Shown: piece by piece, positions 11,905 through 20,732 of the stretch | How the letters are laid out: each line of letters starts with the position of its first letter | Numbering within the stretch: position 1 is the first letter of the stretch | Assembly: GCA_016210115.1 (NCBI GenBank) | Contig: JACQUW010000214.1 | Span: forward strand, 1-32,438 | Origin: Deltaproteobacteria bacterium | GTDB lineage: Bacteria > Desulfobacterota > Binatia > UBA9968 | Direction of reading: 5' to 3' | Length of the DNA stretch: 32,438 nucleotides | Made by a program: the position numbers and the translations under genes | The notes under the pieces: model-generated | The model's database searches: none | The model's input: the letters and a program-made list of their open reading frames with translations, nothing else | What the model was told of the DNA's origin: nothing

Positions 11905-11946
11905 AGCGACCTTAGCTTTCAGACCTGTCGAGCCCCTGTTAACTCC

Positions 11947-13554
11947 ATGGAAAAACGGGCAATTATTGCTGTTGTCATTTCGCTCTTGATTCTTATCGTT
12001 TATCAAGAGTGGCTAAAGCGTTTTTATCAAACTCCCCCTCCACCTTTGCCGGAGAAGAAAAAAGTTGAAGAGGTCATTCCTCCATCCGCCGCTTTGCCGA
12101 AAGTTCAGGAAGCCCCCCCTCGGGCAGCTCTACAGCCGCAGGCGGCGAAAGAAATCAGAGTGGAGACGGATCAGTACGCTGCGCTATTTACCAGCCAGGG
12201 TGCGAGGCTCAAGAGTTTTGTTTTGAAGCATTATCGAACATCGACGGGCGAAGGGGGGGCCCCTTTCGAACTCGTCCCTCACCCACCCGGAGCGCCTTAT
12301 CCGCTGGGGATTCAATTTCAAGGACCAGCCCCGGTTAATGACGAAGCTCTGGCCTATTCGGTCAAAGGGGAAGACCTGAAACTCAGGGGCGACGCGCGGG
12401 GAAGCCTCACATTTCAAGCTCAGGCACCCAACGGTGTAGTCATAACGAAGCATTTTGCCTTCACGGGTTCCAGATACTTTTTTGAGTTGGAGGTTTTCTA
12501 CCAAGGCCTTGAAGGAATCCCATCCCCGGTGATTCAGCTCGTCTCGGCGGAAACACCCCAGACTCCGGAGCGCGATGCCCCCTTCGAAGGATTTCTGGCG
12601 CTCATTGACAACAAAACGAAACGTGAGCCACTGGAAGAGATAAAAAAAGGAAAGACGTACAGCGGACCCGTTGCCTGGGCTGGATTTGGCTATACTTACT
12701 TTCTCATTGCTCTTTTGCCCGAAACTCAGGCAGAAACGCAACTGGCGGTAAAGCAGTCGGGGTCCGCTGCAGTCATGGAGATCAGCGGGTTGTCCGGAGA
12801 GAGCAGCGCAGCGAAAAAACGCTACACGATCTACATGGGTCCGAAGGATCTCGATACGCTGAAGTCCTTGGGCAAAGGCCTGGAGCGGTCCATTGATTTT
12901 GGCTATTTCGGGTTTATCTCTGTACCTCTGCTCTACCTCTTGCATTTTTCCCACCGCTTTACGGGGAGCTACGGAGTCGACATTATTCTCCTAACCGTAT
13001 TGATAAAGCTACTCATGGCTCCGCTCACACACAAGAGCTTTGTCTCAATGAAACAAATGCAGAAGCTCCAGCCTCAGATGGAGCGGATCAAGGAGAGATT
13101 TAAGGACGACCGGGAGAAGCTGAATAAAGAAATCATGGAACTCTACCGGCGGAACAAAGTCAATCCTCTGGGAGGCTGCTTGCCGATGGTGCTTCAGATC
13201 CCTGTTTTTATCGGGCTCTACAATGCGCTCCTCACCCCGATCGAACTTCGCCACGCTCCCTTTCTGTGGATCAAAGATCTCTCCCGGCCGGATTGGGAAT
13301 CGCTGCCGGTCACAGTGGGCGGATGGCATATGGGCATTCCCATCCTTACCCTGCTCATGGGCGCGAGCATGTTCGTGCAGCAGTGGATGACGCCAAGCGC
13401 CGGAGACCCCAACCAACGGCGCATGATGATGATCATGCCTTTGATGTTTACCGTCATGTTTATCAATTTTCCTTCCGGCTTAACCATCTACTGGCTGGTG
13501 AACAATATCCTCGGCATTGGACAACAGTATCTCATTAACCGAATGGTCAAATAG
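11947..13554 (+). CDS. yidC: Membrane protein insertase YidC
   Basis: The 535-aa protein has an N-terminal membrane anchor (AIIAVVISLLILIVYQEWL, residues 5-23), a proline-rich linker, a periplasmic beta-supersandwich domain (to about residue 310) and the Oxa1 core: GSYGVDIILLTVLIKLLMAPLT, the cytoplasmic helical hairpin MKQMQKLQPQMERIKERFKD, NPLGGCLPMVLQIPVFIGLY and the last helices MIMPLMFTVMFINFPSGLTIYW. The large periplasmic domain marks the Gram-negative type. YidC inserts inner-membrane proteins alone or with SecYEG. It is part of the rpmH-rnpA-yidD-yidC-jag operon. Confidence 0.97.
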   Translation: MEKRAIIAVVISLLILIVYQEWLKRFYQTPPPPLPEKKKVEEVIPPSAALPKVQEAPPRAALQPQAAKEIRVETDQYAALFTSQGARLKSFVLKHYRTSTGEGGAPFELVPHPPGAPYPLGIQFQGPAPVNDEALAYSVKGEDLKLRGDARGSLTFQAQAPNGVVITKHFAFTGSRYFFELEVFYQGLEGIPSPVIQLVSAETPQTPERDAPFEGFLALIDNKTKREPLEEIKKGKTYSGPVAWAGFGYTYFLIALLPETQAETQLAVKQSGSAAVMEISGLSGESSAAKKRYTIYMGPKDLDTLKSLGKGLERSIDFGYFGFISVPLLYLLHFSHRFTGSYGVDIILLTVLIKLLMAPLTHKSFVSMKQMQKLQPQMERIKERFKDDREKLNKEIMELYRRNKVNPLGGCLPMVLQIPVFIGLYNALLTPIELRHAPFLWIKDLSRPDWESLPVTVGGWHMGIPILTLLMGASMFVQQWMTPSAGDPNQRRMMMIMPLMFTVMFINFPSGLTIYWLVNNILGIGQQYLINRMVK

Positions 13555-13583
13555 GGAACAGACCTTCTTGGAGGTGCCCGAGT

Positions 13584-14354
13584 ATGGAGTATGTAGAAGC
13601 AGAAGGCGATACCATCGATGAAGCCATAAAGAACGCGCTTAAGATGCTAGGAGTCGAGCGCGATAAAGTTAGCGTCGATATCTTGTCGGAGGGGCGAAAA
13701 GGGATCTTAGGCTTTGGAAGCCAGAAGGCGCGGGTCCGCGCGACCCTGAGAAAAATTCTGGCAGTGGAAGAACAACAGGAAGTCGGAAACAAATCCGTTG
13801 CGCAAGACAAATTGTTGGCCGAACAAGCTTCTGCCATGGGGCTAAAGGGGAAAAGCGTTCTGGAGGAGATTCTCAGGCTTATGGGAATGGAGGCCGCGGT
13901 CGAAATGAAGCCTGGTGATACCAGCGGAGAGGTCGTGCTCGACATTCGCGGGGAGAGCGGGGGGCTTCTAATCGGTCGAAGAGGCCAAACGCTGGAGGCG
14001 CTTCAGTATCTCGTGACCCGGATCATCGGGGAGAGACAGGAGCCAGAAGGCGCACAGGTCGTCGTCGATGCGGAGAACTATCGGGAGCGCCGGCGAAAGA
14101 GTCTCGAAGATATGGCCCTGCGATTGGGAGAAAAAGCCAAAAGACAGAGAAAGACGGTCAGCGTCGATTCCTTAAGTGCAGCTGATCGGCGGATTATCCA
14201 CGTGGCTCTTCAGGATGATCCCTGGCTCACGACCAAAAGTTTAGGGAGAGGAGCCTACCGCCGCTTGCTCATCATTCCTGAAGGAGACAGAAGGAAAAAG
14301 ACCGAGGAGAGTTCGTCCCCTTCCGCTAAACAGGCTTCAAAAGGACAAAGATAG
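13584..14354 (+). CDS. jag: RNA-binding protein Jag (KhpB)
   Basis: The 256-aa product starts at ATG 13584 behind TTGGAGG. Three domains are visible: Jag-N (residues 1-52, EAEGDTIDEAIKNALKMLG ... GRKGILGFGSQKARV), KH (about 88-150, with the GxxG loop GRRG in LIGRRGQTLEALQYLV) and R3H (about 165-235, RRIIHVAL and GAYRRLLIIP). A lysine-rich linker and C-terminal tail complete it. The family binds RNA and, as KhpB with KhpA, influences cell division and elongation in Gram-positives; its role in Gram-negatives is poorly defined. It is last in the rpmH operon; mnmE, which often follows, is absent. Confidence 0.95.
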   Translation: MEYVEAEGDTIDEAIKNALKMLGVERDKVSVDILSEGRKGILGFGSQKARVRATLRKILAVEEQQEVGNKSVAQDKLLAEQASAMGLKGKSVLEEILRLMGMEAAVEMKPGDTSGEVVLDIRGESGGLLIGRRGQTLEALQYLVTRIIGERQEPEGAQVVVDAENYRERRRKSLEDMALRLGEKAKRQRKTVSVDSLSAADRRIIHVALQDDPWLTTKSLGRGAYRRLLIIPEGDRRKKTEESSSPSAKQASKGQR

Positions 14355-14387
14355 CCCGAGGGAAGCACCGATGAACCCCCGGATCCG

Positions 14388-14882
14388 ATGGGCTTTTTCC
14401 GGGGCGCCGCTGTGGCTGTGAAGGCCCGGGATAAAAACGGGCGCGCTCCCAAGGATGACTGCGCCTTCTGCAAGGTCATCCAGGGAAAAGCGGAGCGTTA
14501 CGCCGTTCTCGAGGACGAAGTTTCCCTTGCCTTTTTAGATCGTCGTCCTCTGTTCCCCGGGCATTGCCTTCTGATACCCAAAGAGCATTACGAAACTCTC
14601 ATTGATGTGCCCTCTCCTCTGATTGCCCCGCTTTTCGCCAACGCCAAGCTCCTGGCGCAGGCCCTGGAGGAGGCTCTCGATGCGGAGGGATCCTTCCTAG
14701 CCATTAACAACCGGGTCAGTCAAAGCGTTCCCCACTTACATATCCATATTGTGCCGCGCAAGAAAAAAGACGGCCTGAGGGGCTTCTTCTGGCCCCGGCA
14801 GCGATATCCCGATGAGAACTCTATCGTGCAAATCCAAAATGCCGTCCGGGCGGCCGCGGACCGGCTCAAATCCTCGCGCTAG
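14388..14882 (+). CDS. HIT family hydrolase (FHIT/Hint-like)
   Basis: The 164-aa product carries CAFCKVIQG near residue 25, FLDRRPLFPGHCLLIPKEHYETLID and the histidine triad PHLHIHIVPRKKKDG, the nucleotide hydrolase active site with the central nucleophilic His. Such proteins hydrolyse dinucleoside polyphosphates or AMP-lysine-type phosphoramidates; which one cannot be told. The 20 or so residues before the zinc-type CxxC are not family-like, so translation may start later, for example at GTG 14418. The C-terminus overlaps the convergent HDAC-like gene by 4 nt. Confidence 0.9.
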   Translation: MGFFRGAAVAVKARDKNGRAPKDDCAFCKVIQGKAERYAVLEDEVSLAFLDRRPLFPGHCLLIPKEHYETLIDVPSPLIAPLFANAKLLAQALEEALDAEGSFLAINNRVSQSVPHLHIHIVPRKKKDGLRGFFWPRQRYPDENSIVQIQNAVRAAADRLKSSR

Positions 14883-15793
14883 GGCAGCCTTGTTTCGGTC
14901 GGACCAAAGCAGGCCATGGCTGCGAGGCAGGTGTTAACGTGGATGCTTACCGTGTCCTGGGTATCCATCGCGTACCCCCCGCCGAGCAAAGCGGCGACCG
15001 GCAGGCCGTGTTTCTTGCATTCCTCAAAAACCAGCTCATCACGCCTTTGAAGCCCTTCGATCGTAAGGCGCAGATCGCCTAGCTGGTCTCCCTCGTACGG
15101 GTCAGCTCCTGCCTGGTAGAGAACGAAATCGGGCTTGAATGTTTCGATGATCGCCCGCACTGCGCTCTCCAGGAGGGCCAGATAGTCCTGGTCTCCAACG
15201 CCGTTTCTCAGGTGAATATCCCAATTGCTATCTTCTTTCAGCGGATAGAGATCGCGCTGGTGAATGGAGAAGGTGTAGACATCCTCATCTTCTTTGAAAA
15301 TAAACGCGGTGCCGTTCCCCTGATGAAGATCGCAATCGATGATGGCCACCCGCAGTCCCTGTCTGTGTTGTTGAATTCTGCGGACTGCAACCGCCATGTC
15401 GTTGATGTAACAGAATCCCTCGGCGTGGTCCGGAAAAGCATGATGAAAACCGCCCGCCAGGTTGACCGCACAGCGCTTCTCGAAGGCCTCTTCGCAAGCC
15501 CTAATCGTTCCTCCGGTTGCAAGCAGAAAGGCTTGAATGATCGGTTTAGAAATGGGCAGCTCAGACGAGATCGTTTGCGGTGTTGAGCGCGCTTCCATCA
15601 AGTCGTCCACGTAATCCCGATCATGGACGAGGAGCAGGTCTTGGCGGGTGGCCGGTTCGGGGCTTGCGAAATGACCGGCCGTGATTCCACGCATCTGGAG
15701 CTCCCGATAGACAAGCCGGTATTTCTCAACCGGGAATACGTGAGCCCCGATATCCGCATAATAGCCATCGTGGTAGATCAATCCGACAGCCAC
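14879..15793 (-). CDS. Histone-deacetylase-fold hydrolase, class IV-like
   Basis: The protein is 304 aa with GTG start at complement 15791-15793, one base into the stop of the upstream PTPS-like gene. Active-site features in order are the tandem histidines H117-H118 in GGFHHAFPDHAEGFCYIND, zinc ligands D155 and H157 in DCDLHQGNGT, the third ligand in QAGADPYEGDQLG and the transition-state tyrosine in LLGGGY. HQG in place of the usual HHG is the form seen in class IV (HDAC11) enzymes. Bacterial members deacetylate acetylpolyamines or acetyl-lysine, or remove longer acyl groups as HDAC11 does; the real substrate is unknown. Apparent translational coupling to a pterin enzyme may point to a small-molecule role. 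Confidence 0.9.
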   Translation of the reverse strand: MAVGLIYHDGYYADIGAHVFPVEKYRLVYRELQMRGITAGHFASPEPATRQDLLLVHDRDYVDDLMEARSTPQTISSELPISKPIIQAFLLATGGTIRACEEAFEKRCAVNLAGGFHHAFPDHAEGFCYINDMAVAVRRIQQHRQGLRVAIIDCDLHQGNGTAFIFKEDEDVYTFSIHQRDLYPLKEDSNWDIHLRNGVGDQDYLALLESAVRAIIETFKPDFVLYQAGADPYEGDQLGDLRLTIEGLQRRDELVFEECKKHGLPVAALLGGGYAMDTQDTVSIHVNTCLAAMACFGPTETRLP

Positions 15794-16284
15794 TAAAAAG
15801 ACCCCCGATAAAAGCCTCGTTGTCCTCGACTCTCCTCAACGCCCACCTCGATCAAGTGAACGGTCGCGCCGGGAAACTGCTTCGCGATCTTGCGTCGAAG
15901 CTGTCCCGCGATGTATTCCGCGAGAAGCTCGGTGCTGGTGTTCGCGATGGGCAGGACCAGGACATCCTGCCGCGGCAGGATGAGCCTCTGCTCCTTGTAA
16001 AGGACCGTCACGTCTTTACTCGTCTGTCGGATCTTTAGGATCGAGCTTTCGCCCTGCAAAAGCGTGCGATGATCCAGGGCGTCGCAAATTCTCTTAACCA
16101 AAGGTTTAAAGGTAATAAAATCCAGCAGCACGCCCGCTCTGTCCAGTTCGCCTTCGAGAGCGACGGAGACCTGGTAGTTGTGCCCGTGCAACGGCTCTCG
16201 CTTGCCATCAGCGAAGAGAAGAAAATGAGCTGAGGCAAAGTTAAAATAGTCCTTGCTGACTTCGATACCGAAACCGCGCGACAT
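15793..16284 (-). CDS. 6-pyruvoyl-tetrahydropterin synthase family protein (PTPS-III-like)
   Basis: A 163-aa protein, starting at ATG complement 16282-16284 (MSRGFGIEVSKDYFNF); the frame extends to a TTG at 16320 without homology. Zinc ligands are H20 in FASAH and H33/H35 in LHGHNY; LLDF and LDHR are also conserved. QueD and classical PTPS have a cysteine four residues before the first His of LHGH; here that segment is KREPLHGH, with Arg29 and Glu30 and no cysteine. A Glu in this region is the hallmark of PTPS-III, which makes 6-hydroxymethyl-dihydropterin for folate and can replace FolB. An insertion of about 30 residues (ILKIRQTSKD to ILPRQDVLVLPI) follows LDHR. Assignment to PTPS-III is inference; queuosine synthesis is less likely without the cysteine. 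Confidence 0.82.
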   Translation of the reverse strand: MSRGFGIEVSKDYFNFASAHFLLFADGKREPLHGHNYQVSVALEGELDRAGVLLDFITFKPLVKRICDALDHRTLLQGESSILKIRQTSKDVTVLYKEQRLILPRQDVLVLPIANTSTELLAEYIAGQLRRKIAKQFPGATVHLIEVGVEESRGQRGFYRGSF

Positions 16285-16379
16285 AGGTCCGACGGTATCC
16301 AAATCGGATGACGCTTGCAAGCGCGCACCGGAGGATGGCTTGCTTGCAAGACCTGAAAGAAAGGTTTAAGGGAGCTTCT

Positions 16380-17144
16380 ATGACCCTGAAGGAAGCTTGT
16401 GATCTAAAACGTGGGGATATGGTCTCCCTGATTGGGGCTGGCGGTAAGACGACAACGCTGTATCGACTCGCCCACGACCTATGGCAGGACGGCGGGAAAG
16501 TCCTCCTCACCACCACGACCAAGATTTTCAAGCCTAGAAAGCCTCATGTCCATCGGCTCTTTCTGGCGCAGGATCTGCAGTTCCTCACGAACGAGCTGCT
16601 TAAGATCCGCGAACCGGTGATCGTCGCTGTCGGGTATGACTTTGATGAGGCCGGTAAGCTTTGTGGTTTGCCAGCCGAGTGGTGCGATGTCTTGCTGGAG
16701 CAAAGCCGCTTCGACTGGATTCTCGTCGAGGCGGATGGGGCGGCCATGAAGCCGTTCAAAGTGCCGGCTGAGCACGAACCCGTCGTGCCGAATCGGTCAT
16801 CGATTACCATATGGGTTATGGGGATCAAGGTCTTGGGCGAGCCCTTAATGCGAGCTTCGGTTCACCGAGCCGAAAAAGCAGCGGCACTGTTGGGTGTGCA
16901 ACCCGGCACGCCCGTCACAGAGGATCTGATCCTGCGTCTGGTCGGTCACCCTGACGGATGCTTAAAGGGCATTCCTAATAAGAGTCGAAAGATCGCGTTG
17001 ATTAATCAGGCAGATACGGAAGCAGAGGTCAAAAAGAGCCGCGCTCTTGGCCGGTTACTCATTGGCTGCGGGCCGGAGCGGGTTGTCATCACCAGCTATC
17101 GTGGGGATGGCCCCGTGAAAGAGGTGATGACTGCCGGCGGCTAG
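16380..17144 (+). CDS. yqeC: YqeC-type selenium-dependent molybdenum hydroxylase accessory protein
   Basis: The 254-aa product starts at ATG 16380 behind AAGGGAG (16368-16374); an ATG at 16308 is in frame but adds a non-homologous tail. MTLKEACDLKRGDMVSLIGAGGKTTTLYRLA is family-typical, with a P-loop-like GAGGKTT. Further signs are VLLTTTTKIF, ILVEADGAAMKPFKVPAEHEPVVP and the C-terminal GPVKEVM. YqeC is linked genomically to maturation of selenium-dependent molybdenum hydroxylases (YqeB/YqeC/MocA set), though its chemistry is unproven. Here it is followed after 9 bp by the mocA-like gene. No molybdenum hydroxylase or selD is in this window. Confidence 0.87.
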   Translation: MTLKEACDLKRGDMVSLIGAGGKTTTLYRLAHDLWQDGGKVLLTTTTKIFKPRKPHVHRLFLAQDLQFLTNELLKIREPVIVAVGYDFDEAGKLCGLPAEWCDVLLEQSRFDWILVEADGAAMKPFKVPAEHEPVVPNRSSITIWVMGIKVLGEPLMRASVHRAEKAAALLGVQPGTPVTEDLILRLVGHPDGCLKGIPNKSRKIALINQADTEAEVKKSRALGRLLIGCGPERVVITSYRGDGPVKEVMTAGG

Positions 17145-17153
17145 TAATCTGTT

Positions 17154-17741
17154 ATGATTTCCGGGATTGTTTTGGCCGCCGGCGCAGCAAGAAGATTGGG
17201 CGAGCAAAAGCTCTTGCTCGATTTAAAAGGGAAACCCGTTCTTCGGTGGGTGCTGGAGGCGGCTCTCGGTTCAGGCCTGGATGAGATCATCTGTGTGACA
17301 CGGGGCGCAAACAAGACCAGGACGGAAATTCACCTTGAGGATATCAGACTTCGGTGGATCAACAATGACCACGCAGATGAGGGCCAGAGCACTTCGGTGA
17401 TAGCCGGCCTGAAAGCCGTCTCATCGAATTGTGAAGCTGCCCTGTTTCTTGTGGGGGACCAACCTCTTGTTCAGATAGACCTTATCAACGGATTGATTGA
17501 GCTTTTCAGAAGAAGCAAAGCCCTGATCGCGGCGCCGGCTTTCCACGGTCAAACCCGCAACCCGGTTCTTTTCCACCGGCAGCTGTTTCCCGAACTGCTC
17601 CAAGTGTCTGGAGACAGGGGAGGCAAGGACGTTATTGAGAAAAACAGACAGAGGACCGCCTTGCTTTCGTGGGACCACGAACAATCGTTTCTAGATCTCG
17701 ACACTTGGGAAGATTACGAGCGCTTGAAACGTCTGGCGTAG
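17154..17741 (+). CDS. mocA: MobA/MocA-like molybdenum cofactor nucleotidyltransferase
   Basis: The 195-aa product opens with ISGIVLAAGAARRLGEQKLLL, the GT-A nucleotidyltransferase motif LAAGxxxRxGxxKxLL. NDHADEGQSTSVIAGLKAV and the metal-binding FLVGDQPLVQ match MocA, which attaches CMP to molybdopterin for xanthine-oxidase-type hydroxylases. Its partner in the pathway, yqeC, lies 9 bp upstream, strongly favouring MocA over general sugar nucleotidyltransferases. The next gene, tldD, begins 56 bp downstream on the same strand. Confidence 0.85.
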   Translation: MISGIVLAAGAARRLGEQKLLLDLKGKPVLRWVLEAALGSGLDEIICVTRGANKTRTEIHLEDIRLRWINNDHADEGQSTSVIAGLKAVSSNCEAALFLVGDQPLVQIDLINGLIELFRRSKALIAAPAFHGQTRNPVLFHRQLFPELLQVSGDRGGKDVIEKNRQRTALLSWDHEQSFLDLDTWEDYERLKRLA

Positions 17742-17797
17742 TTGTCAGTCTGGGGAAAAAGAGCAGACGCGCCAATTCTGAATCAGGAGTTCCTTCC

Positions 17798-19231
17798 ATG
17801 CACGAATCCATTATCGCACGTTTCCGTGCAATCGCTCCGCCCGTGGAATTTTGTTCGCTACGCTTCGTCCACGCACGCTCTGAGTACCTTTCCGTCCGGC
17901 AAAACATCCTCCAGCCCGCTTCGACCAGCGAAGACGTCGGAGCGATGATCACCGTCGTCGACCACGGTGGAATGGGCTACGCCGGCACGAGCGACTTAAC
18001 GGAGGCCGGACTGCGTCGCGCGGCCGAACATGCGCTGGGTTGGGCGCGCTCCAGTGCCGGGCGAAGCGTGGTGGACTTCTCCTCGATTCCGTTTCCGCGG
18101 CCTAGCGGAGAATACACGAGTCCAGTCGAAGTGCCATGGAACGTCATGTCGCTAGCGGAAAAGATTGACCTTTTGCGAGCCGAATGCCAGCGGCTCAAAG
18201 TTGACGGACGCATCGTCGATTGGGAGGCGTCACTCTGGAATACCGAGAGTGATATACTCTATGTTACCGCCGATGGAGGGCAAGTGCGCCAGCAGTTCTG
18301 TCACATCGTCCCGATCCTCAGCGCCACAGCCAATGCCAGCGCGGAAACACAGACGCGCACATTCGCCGGGCGCGGGTACTGTCGTCAGGGAGGGCTGGAA
18401 GTCCTGACTCACTGCGGTTTCCACAATGCCGCGCCACGACTCGCTGAGGAAGCCCTCCAATTGCTCATGGCGCCCAACTGTCCGCCGGGCACGATGGATC
18501 TGCTGCTGGCGCCGGATCAGATGATTTTGCAGATTCACGAGTCCATTGGTCATCCGCTCGAACTGGACCGCATCCTGGGTGACGAGCGCAACTATGCGGG
18601 GACGAGTTTTGTTACCCCCGACATGTTCGGCAACTATCGCTACGGTTCCGACCTGTTGAACATCACCTTTGATCCGACGCGAAATGAGGAATTTGCCAGC
18701 TACGGCTTTGATGACGATGGCCAGCCTGCTCGCCGCGAGTACCTGATCCACGACGGTATCTTGCTGCGCGGCTTAGGAGGGGTGCTCTCTCAAAGCCGCT
18801 CCGGTCTATCCGGCGTTGCCAACGCCCGCGCGACGAGCTGGAACCGGCCGACCATCGATCGCATTGCCAATCTCAACTTAGAACCGGGTAGCTCACGTTT
18901 CAATGAGATGGTAGGAGCCGTGGAGAGGGGCATCTACATGCAGACAAACTGTTCCTGGTCCATCGACGACTCGCGCAACAAATTTCAATTCGGGTGTGAG
19001 CGGGGCCAGCTTATCGAGAACGGGAAGTTGACGGCTGTCGTGAAAAACCCTAATTACCGCGGCGTGTCTGCCGTCTTCTGGCGCAACCTCAAAATGGTTG
19101 GCGCCGCCGATACCGTCGAAGTCCTCGGCTCGCCGTACTGCGGCAAAGGCGAGCCCAATCAGGTGATCCGCGTCGGGCATGCCTCGCCCGCTTGTCTTTT
19201 CACGGACGTCGAGGTTTTCGGCGGGGAATAG
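17798..19231 (+). CDS. tldD: TldD-type metalloprotease (TldD/PmbA family)
   Basis: The 477-aa protein starts at ATG 17798 with AGGAG seven bases upstream; the frame is open to 17669 inside mocA, without homology. The zinc motif HExxxH is H247-E248-S-I-G-H252 in QIHESIGHPLELDRILG, followed by family strings YAGTSFVTPDMFG and, near the C-terminus, SPYCGKGEPNQVIRVGHASP with the third ligand cysteine. TldD pairs with TldE to form a heterodimeric protease that threads unstructured peptides; known substrates are microcin B17 precursor, CcdA and RiPP leader peptides. The partner gene follows 53 bp downstream. No RiPP precursor was identified. Confidence 0.92.
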   Translation: MHESIIARFRAIAPPVEFCSLRFVHARSEYLSVRQNILQPASTSEDVGAMITVVDHGGMGYAGTSDLTEAGLRRAAEHALGWARSSAGRSVVDFSSIPFPRPSGEYTSPVEVPWNVMSLAEKIDLLRAECQRLKVDGRIVDWEASLWNTESDILYVTADGGQVRQQFCHIVPILSATANASAETQTRTFAGRGYCRQGGLEVLTHCGFHNAAPRLAEEALQLLMAPNCPPGTMDLLLAPDQMILQIHESIGHPLELDRILGDERNYAGTSFVTPDMFGNYRYGSDLLNITFDPTRNEEFASYGFDDDGQPARREYLIHDGILLRGLGGVLSQSRSGLSGVANARATSWNRPTIDRIANLNLEPGSSRFNEMVGAVERGIYMQTNCSWSIDDSRNKFQFGCERGQLIENGKLTAVVKNPNYRGVSAVFWRNLKMVGAADTVEVLGSPYCGKGEPNQVIRVGHASPACLFTDVEVFGGE

Positions 19232-19284
19232 CGTTGGGGCGGCTCTGAGACCCCGTGGCCGCAGGCTGAAATTAGAGATACTCC

Positions 19285-20610
19285 ATGCAGCGGTATTTTT
19301 ACGAGCTTGCCGACTTTGTTACTTCTCTGCTCCGCGGGGAGGAAATTTATACCTGTGCCTTCTCCGCAGAAGATTCAGACTTCGTGCGTTTCAACCGCAG
19401 CGCAGTGCGTCAAGCCGGCACGGTGAGCCAACGCTTTCTCACGCTCGATTTTATCCATAATATCCGGCACGCGCCGGGAACGGTAACCCTGTCTGGCAAT
19501 CTCGCCCTTGATCGTGAGCGGGTGGCCAATCTGGTCGGCGCGTTGCGGGAGAAGCTGCCGCATGTTGTTGATGATCCTCATCTGCTCTATGCCGTTGAAG
19601 CCCGTTCGAGCGAGCATCATGGCGAAAACCATCTGCCGGAGAAGAGTGCGGCGGTTGTTGACGCCATTTTAGCGGCTGGATGCGGTCGCGATCTGGTTGG
19701 CCTCTACGCCGCCGGCGGGGTCTATAATGGATTCGCCAACTCGTTCGGCCAGCGCAACTGGGTTTCGAGCTACAGCTACAACTTTGACTGGAGCTTTTAT
19801 TATCGGGGGGACAAGGCGGTGAAGATGAGTTACGCCGGTTTTGTCTGGGACCCGGCGGAATTTGAGGGCAAGGTGGATTTGGCTATGGAACAACTGGCGG
19901 TTATCTCCCAGCCGGCGCGCACAGTCGAGCCCGGCCGCTACCGCGTCTACATCGCCCCCGCCGCGCTCGCTGAGATTGTCTGGCTTTTGGGCTGGGGAGG
20001 CTTTGGGCTCAAGGATCACCGCACCAAACAGAGCCCGCTCCTCAAAATGGTTGAGGAGGCGGCGCGCCTTCATCCCGCTGTGAGTATTATAGAAAATACC
20101 CGCTCTGGTGTCGCACCCAACTTCCAAGAAGCAGGCTTCATCAAACCCGACCAGGTCGTGCTGATTGAAAATGGCTTCTTCCAGAACTGCCTGGTCTCAC
20201 CCCGTTCAGCCAAAGAGTACGAGGTGCCAACAAACGGCGCCTCGAACGGCGAGGCACCGGAGTCCCTAGATATTGCTGCCGGCGATATTCCGACCGCTGA
20301 GATCTTGCCCCGGCTTGACACGGGTGTTTACATCAACAACCTGCATTATCTTAACTATTCTGACCGCCCCGCCTGCCGCATCACCGGCATGACCCGCTTT
20401 GCCACCTTCTGGGTCGAGAATGGCGCGATTAAGGCTCCACTGAACGTGATGCGCTTTGATGAGACGCTCTATCGCATCTTGGGGGACAATCTGGTGGGCT
20501 TCACGCGAGAGCGCGAGTTCATTCTTGACTCGAGTACGTACGGTGGGCGCTCCACCAGCAGTATCCGGGTGCCGGGAGCGTTGATGGAGGATTTTACGTT
20601 TACGCTGTAG
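19285..20610 (+). CDS. TldE/PmbA-like partner of TldD
   Basis: The 441-aa product begins MQRYFYELADFVTSLLRGEE and shows the TldD/PmbA architecture: an N-terminal alpha/beta part with FVRFNRSAVRQAGTV, then GVYNGFANSFGQRNWVSSYSY, a C-terminal beta-sandwich with RLDTGVYINNLHYLNYSD and the late motif DNLVGFTRE. The HExxxH site is absent, as expected for the non-catalytic TldE (PmbA) half. It directly follows tldD, so a TldD/TldE heterodimer is very likely. Confidence in family is high; the symbol is left empty because tldE and pmbA naming varies. Confidence 0.88.
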   Translation: MQRYFYELADFVTSLLRGEEIYTCAFSAEDSDFVRFNRSAVRQAGTVSQRFLTLDFIHNIRHAPGTVTLSGNLALDRERVANLVGALREKLPHVVDDPHLLYAVEARSSEHHGENHLPEKSAAVVDAILAAGCGRDLVGLYAAGGVYNGFANSFGQRNWVSSYSYNFDWSFYYRGDKAVKMSYAGFVWDPAEFEGKVDLAMEQLAVISQPARTVEPGRYRVYIAPAALAEIVWLLGWGGFGLKDHRTKQSPLLKMVEEAARLHPAVSIIENTRSGVAPNFQEAGFIKPDQVVLIENGFFQNCLVSPRSAKEYEVPTNGASNGEAPESLDIAAGDIPTAEILPRLDTGVYINNLHYLNYSDRPACRITGMTRFATFWVENGAIKAPLNVMRFDETLYRILGDNLVGFTREREFILDSSTYGGRSTSSIRVPGALMEDFTFTL

Positions 20611-20732
20611 CAGAACACCCGTGTTTGTCCTTCAGGCCATCAAGGGCAGAAGAGGTTCCGGCCGGTGGAAAATTTCTCTGGCTAAGACCGTTTGTTTTTA
20701 GTCTCTCTCGCTTGCGGGTAAAATTCGAGGCG

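Noticed and set aside
12184..12954. 256-codon minus-strand ORF opposite yidC
   Set aside because: Antisense to the YidC periplasmic domain; no ribosome binding site or family match.
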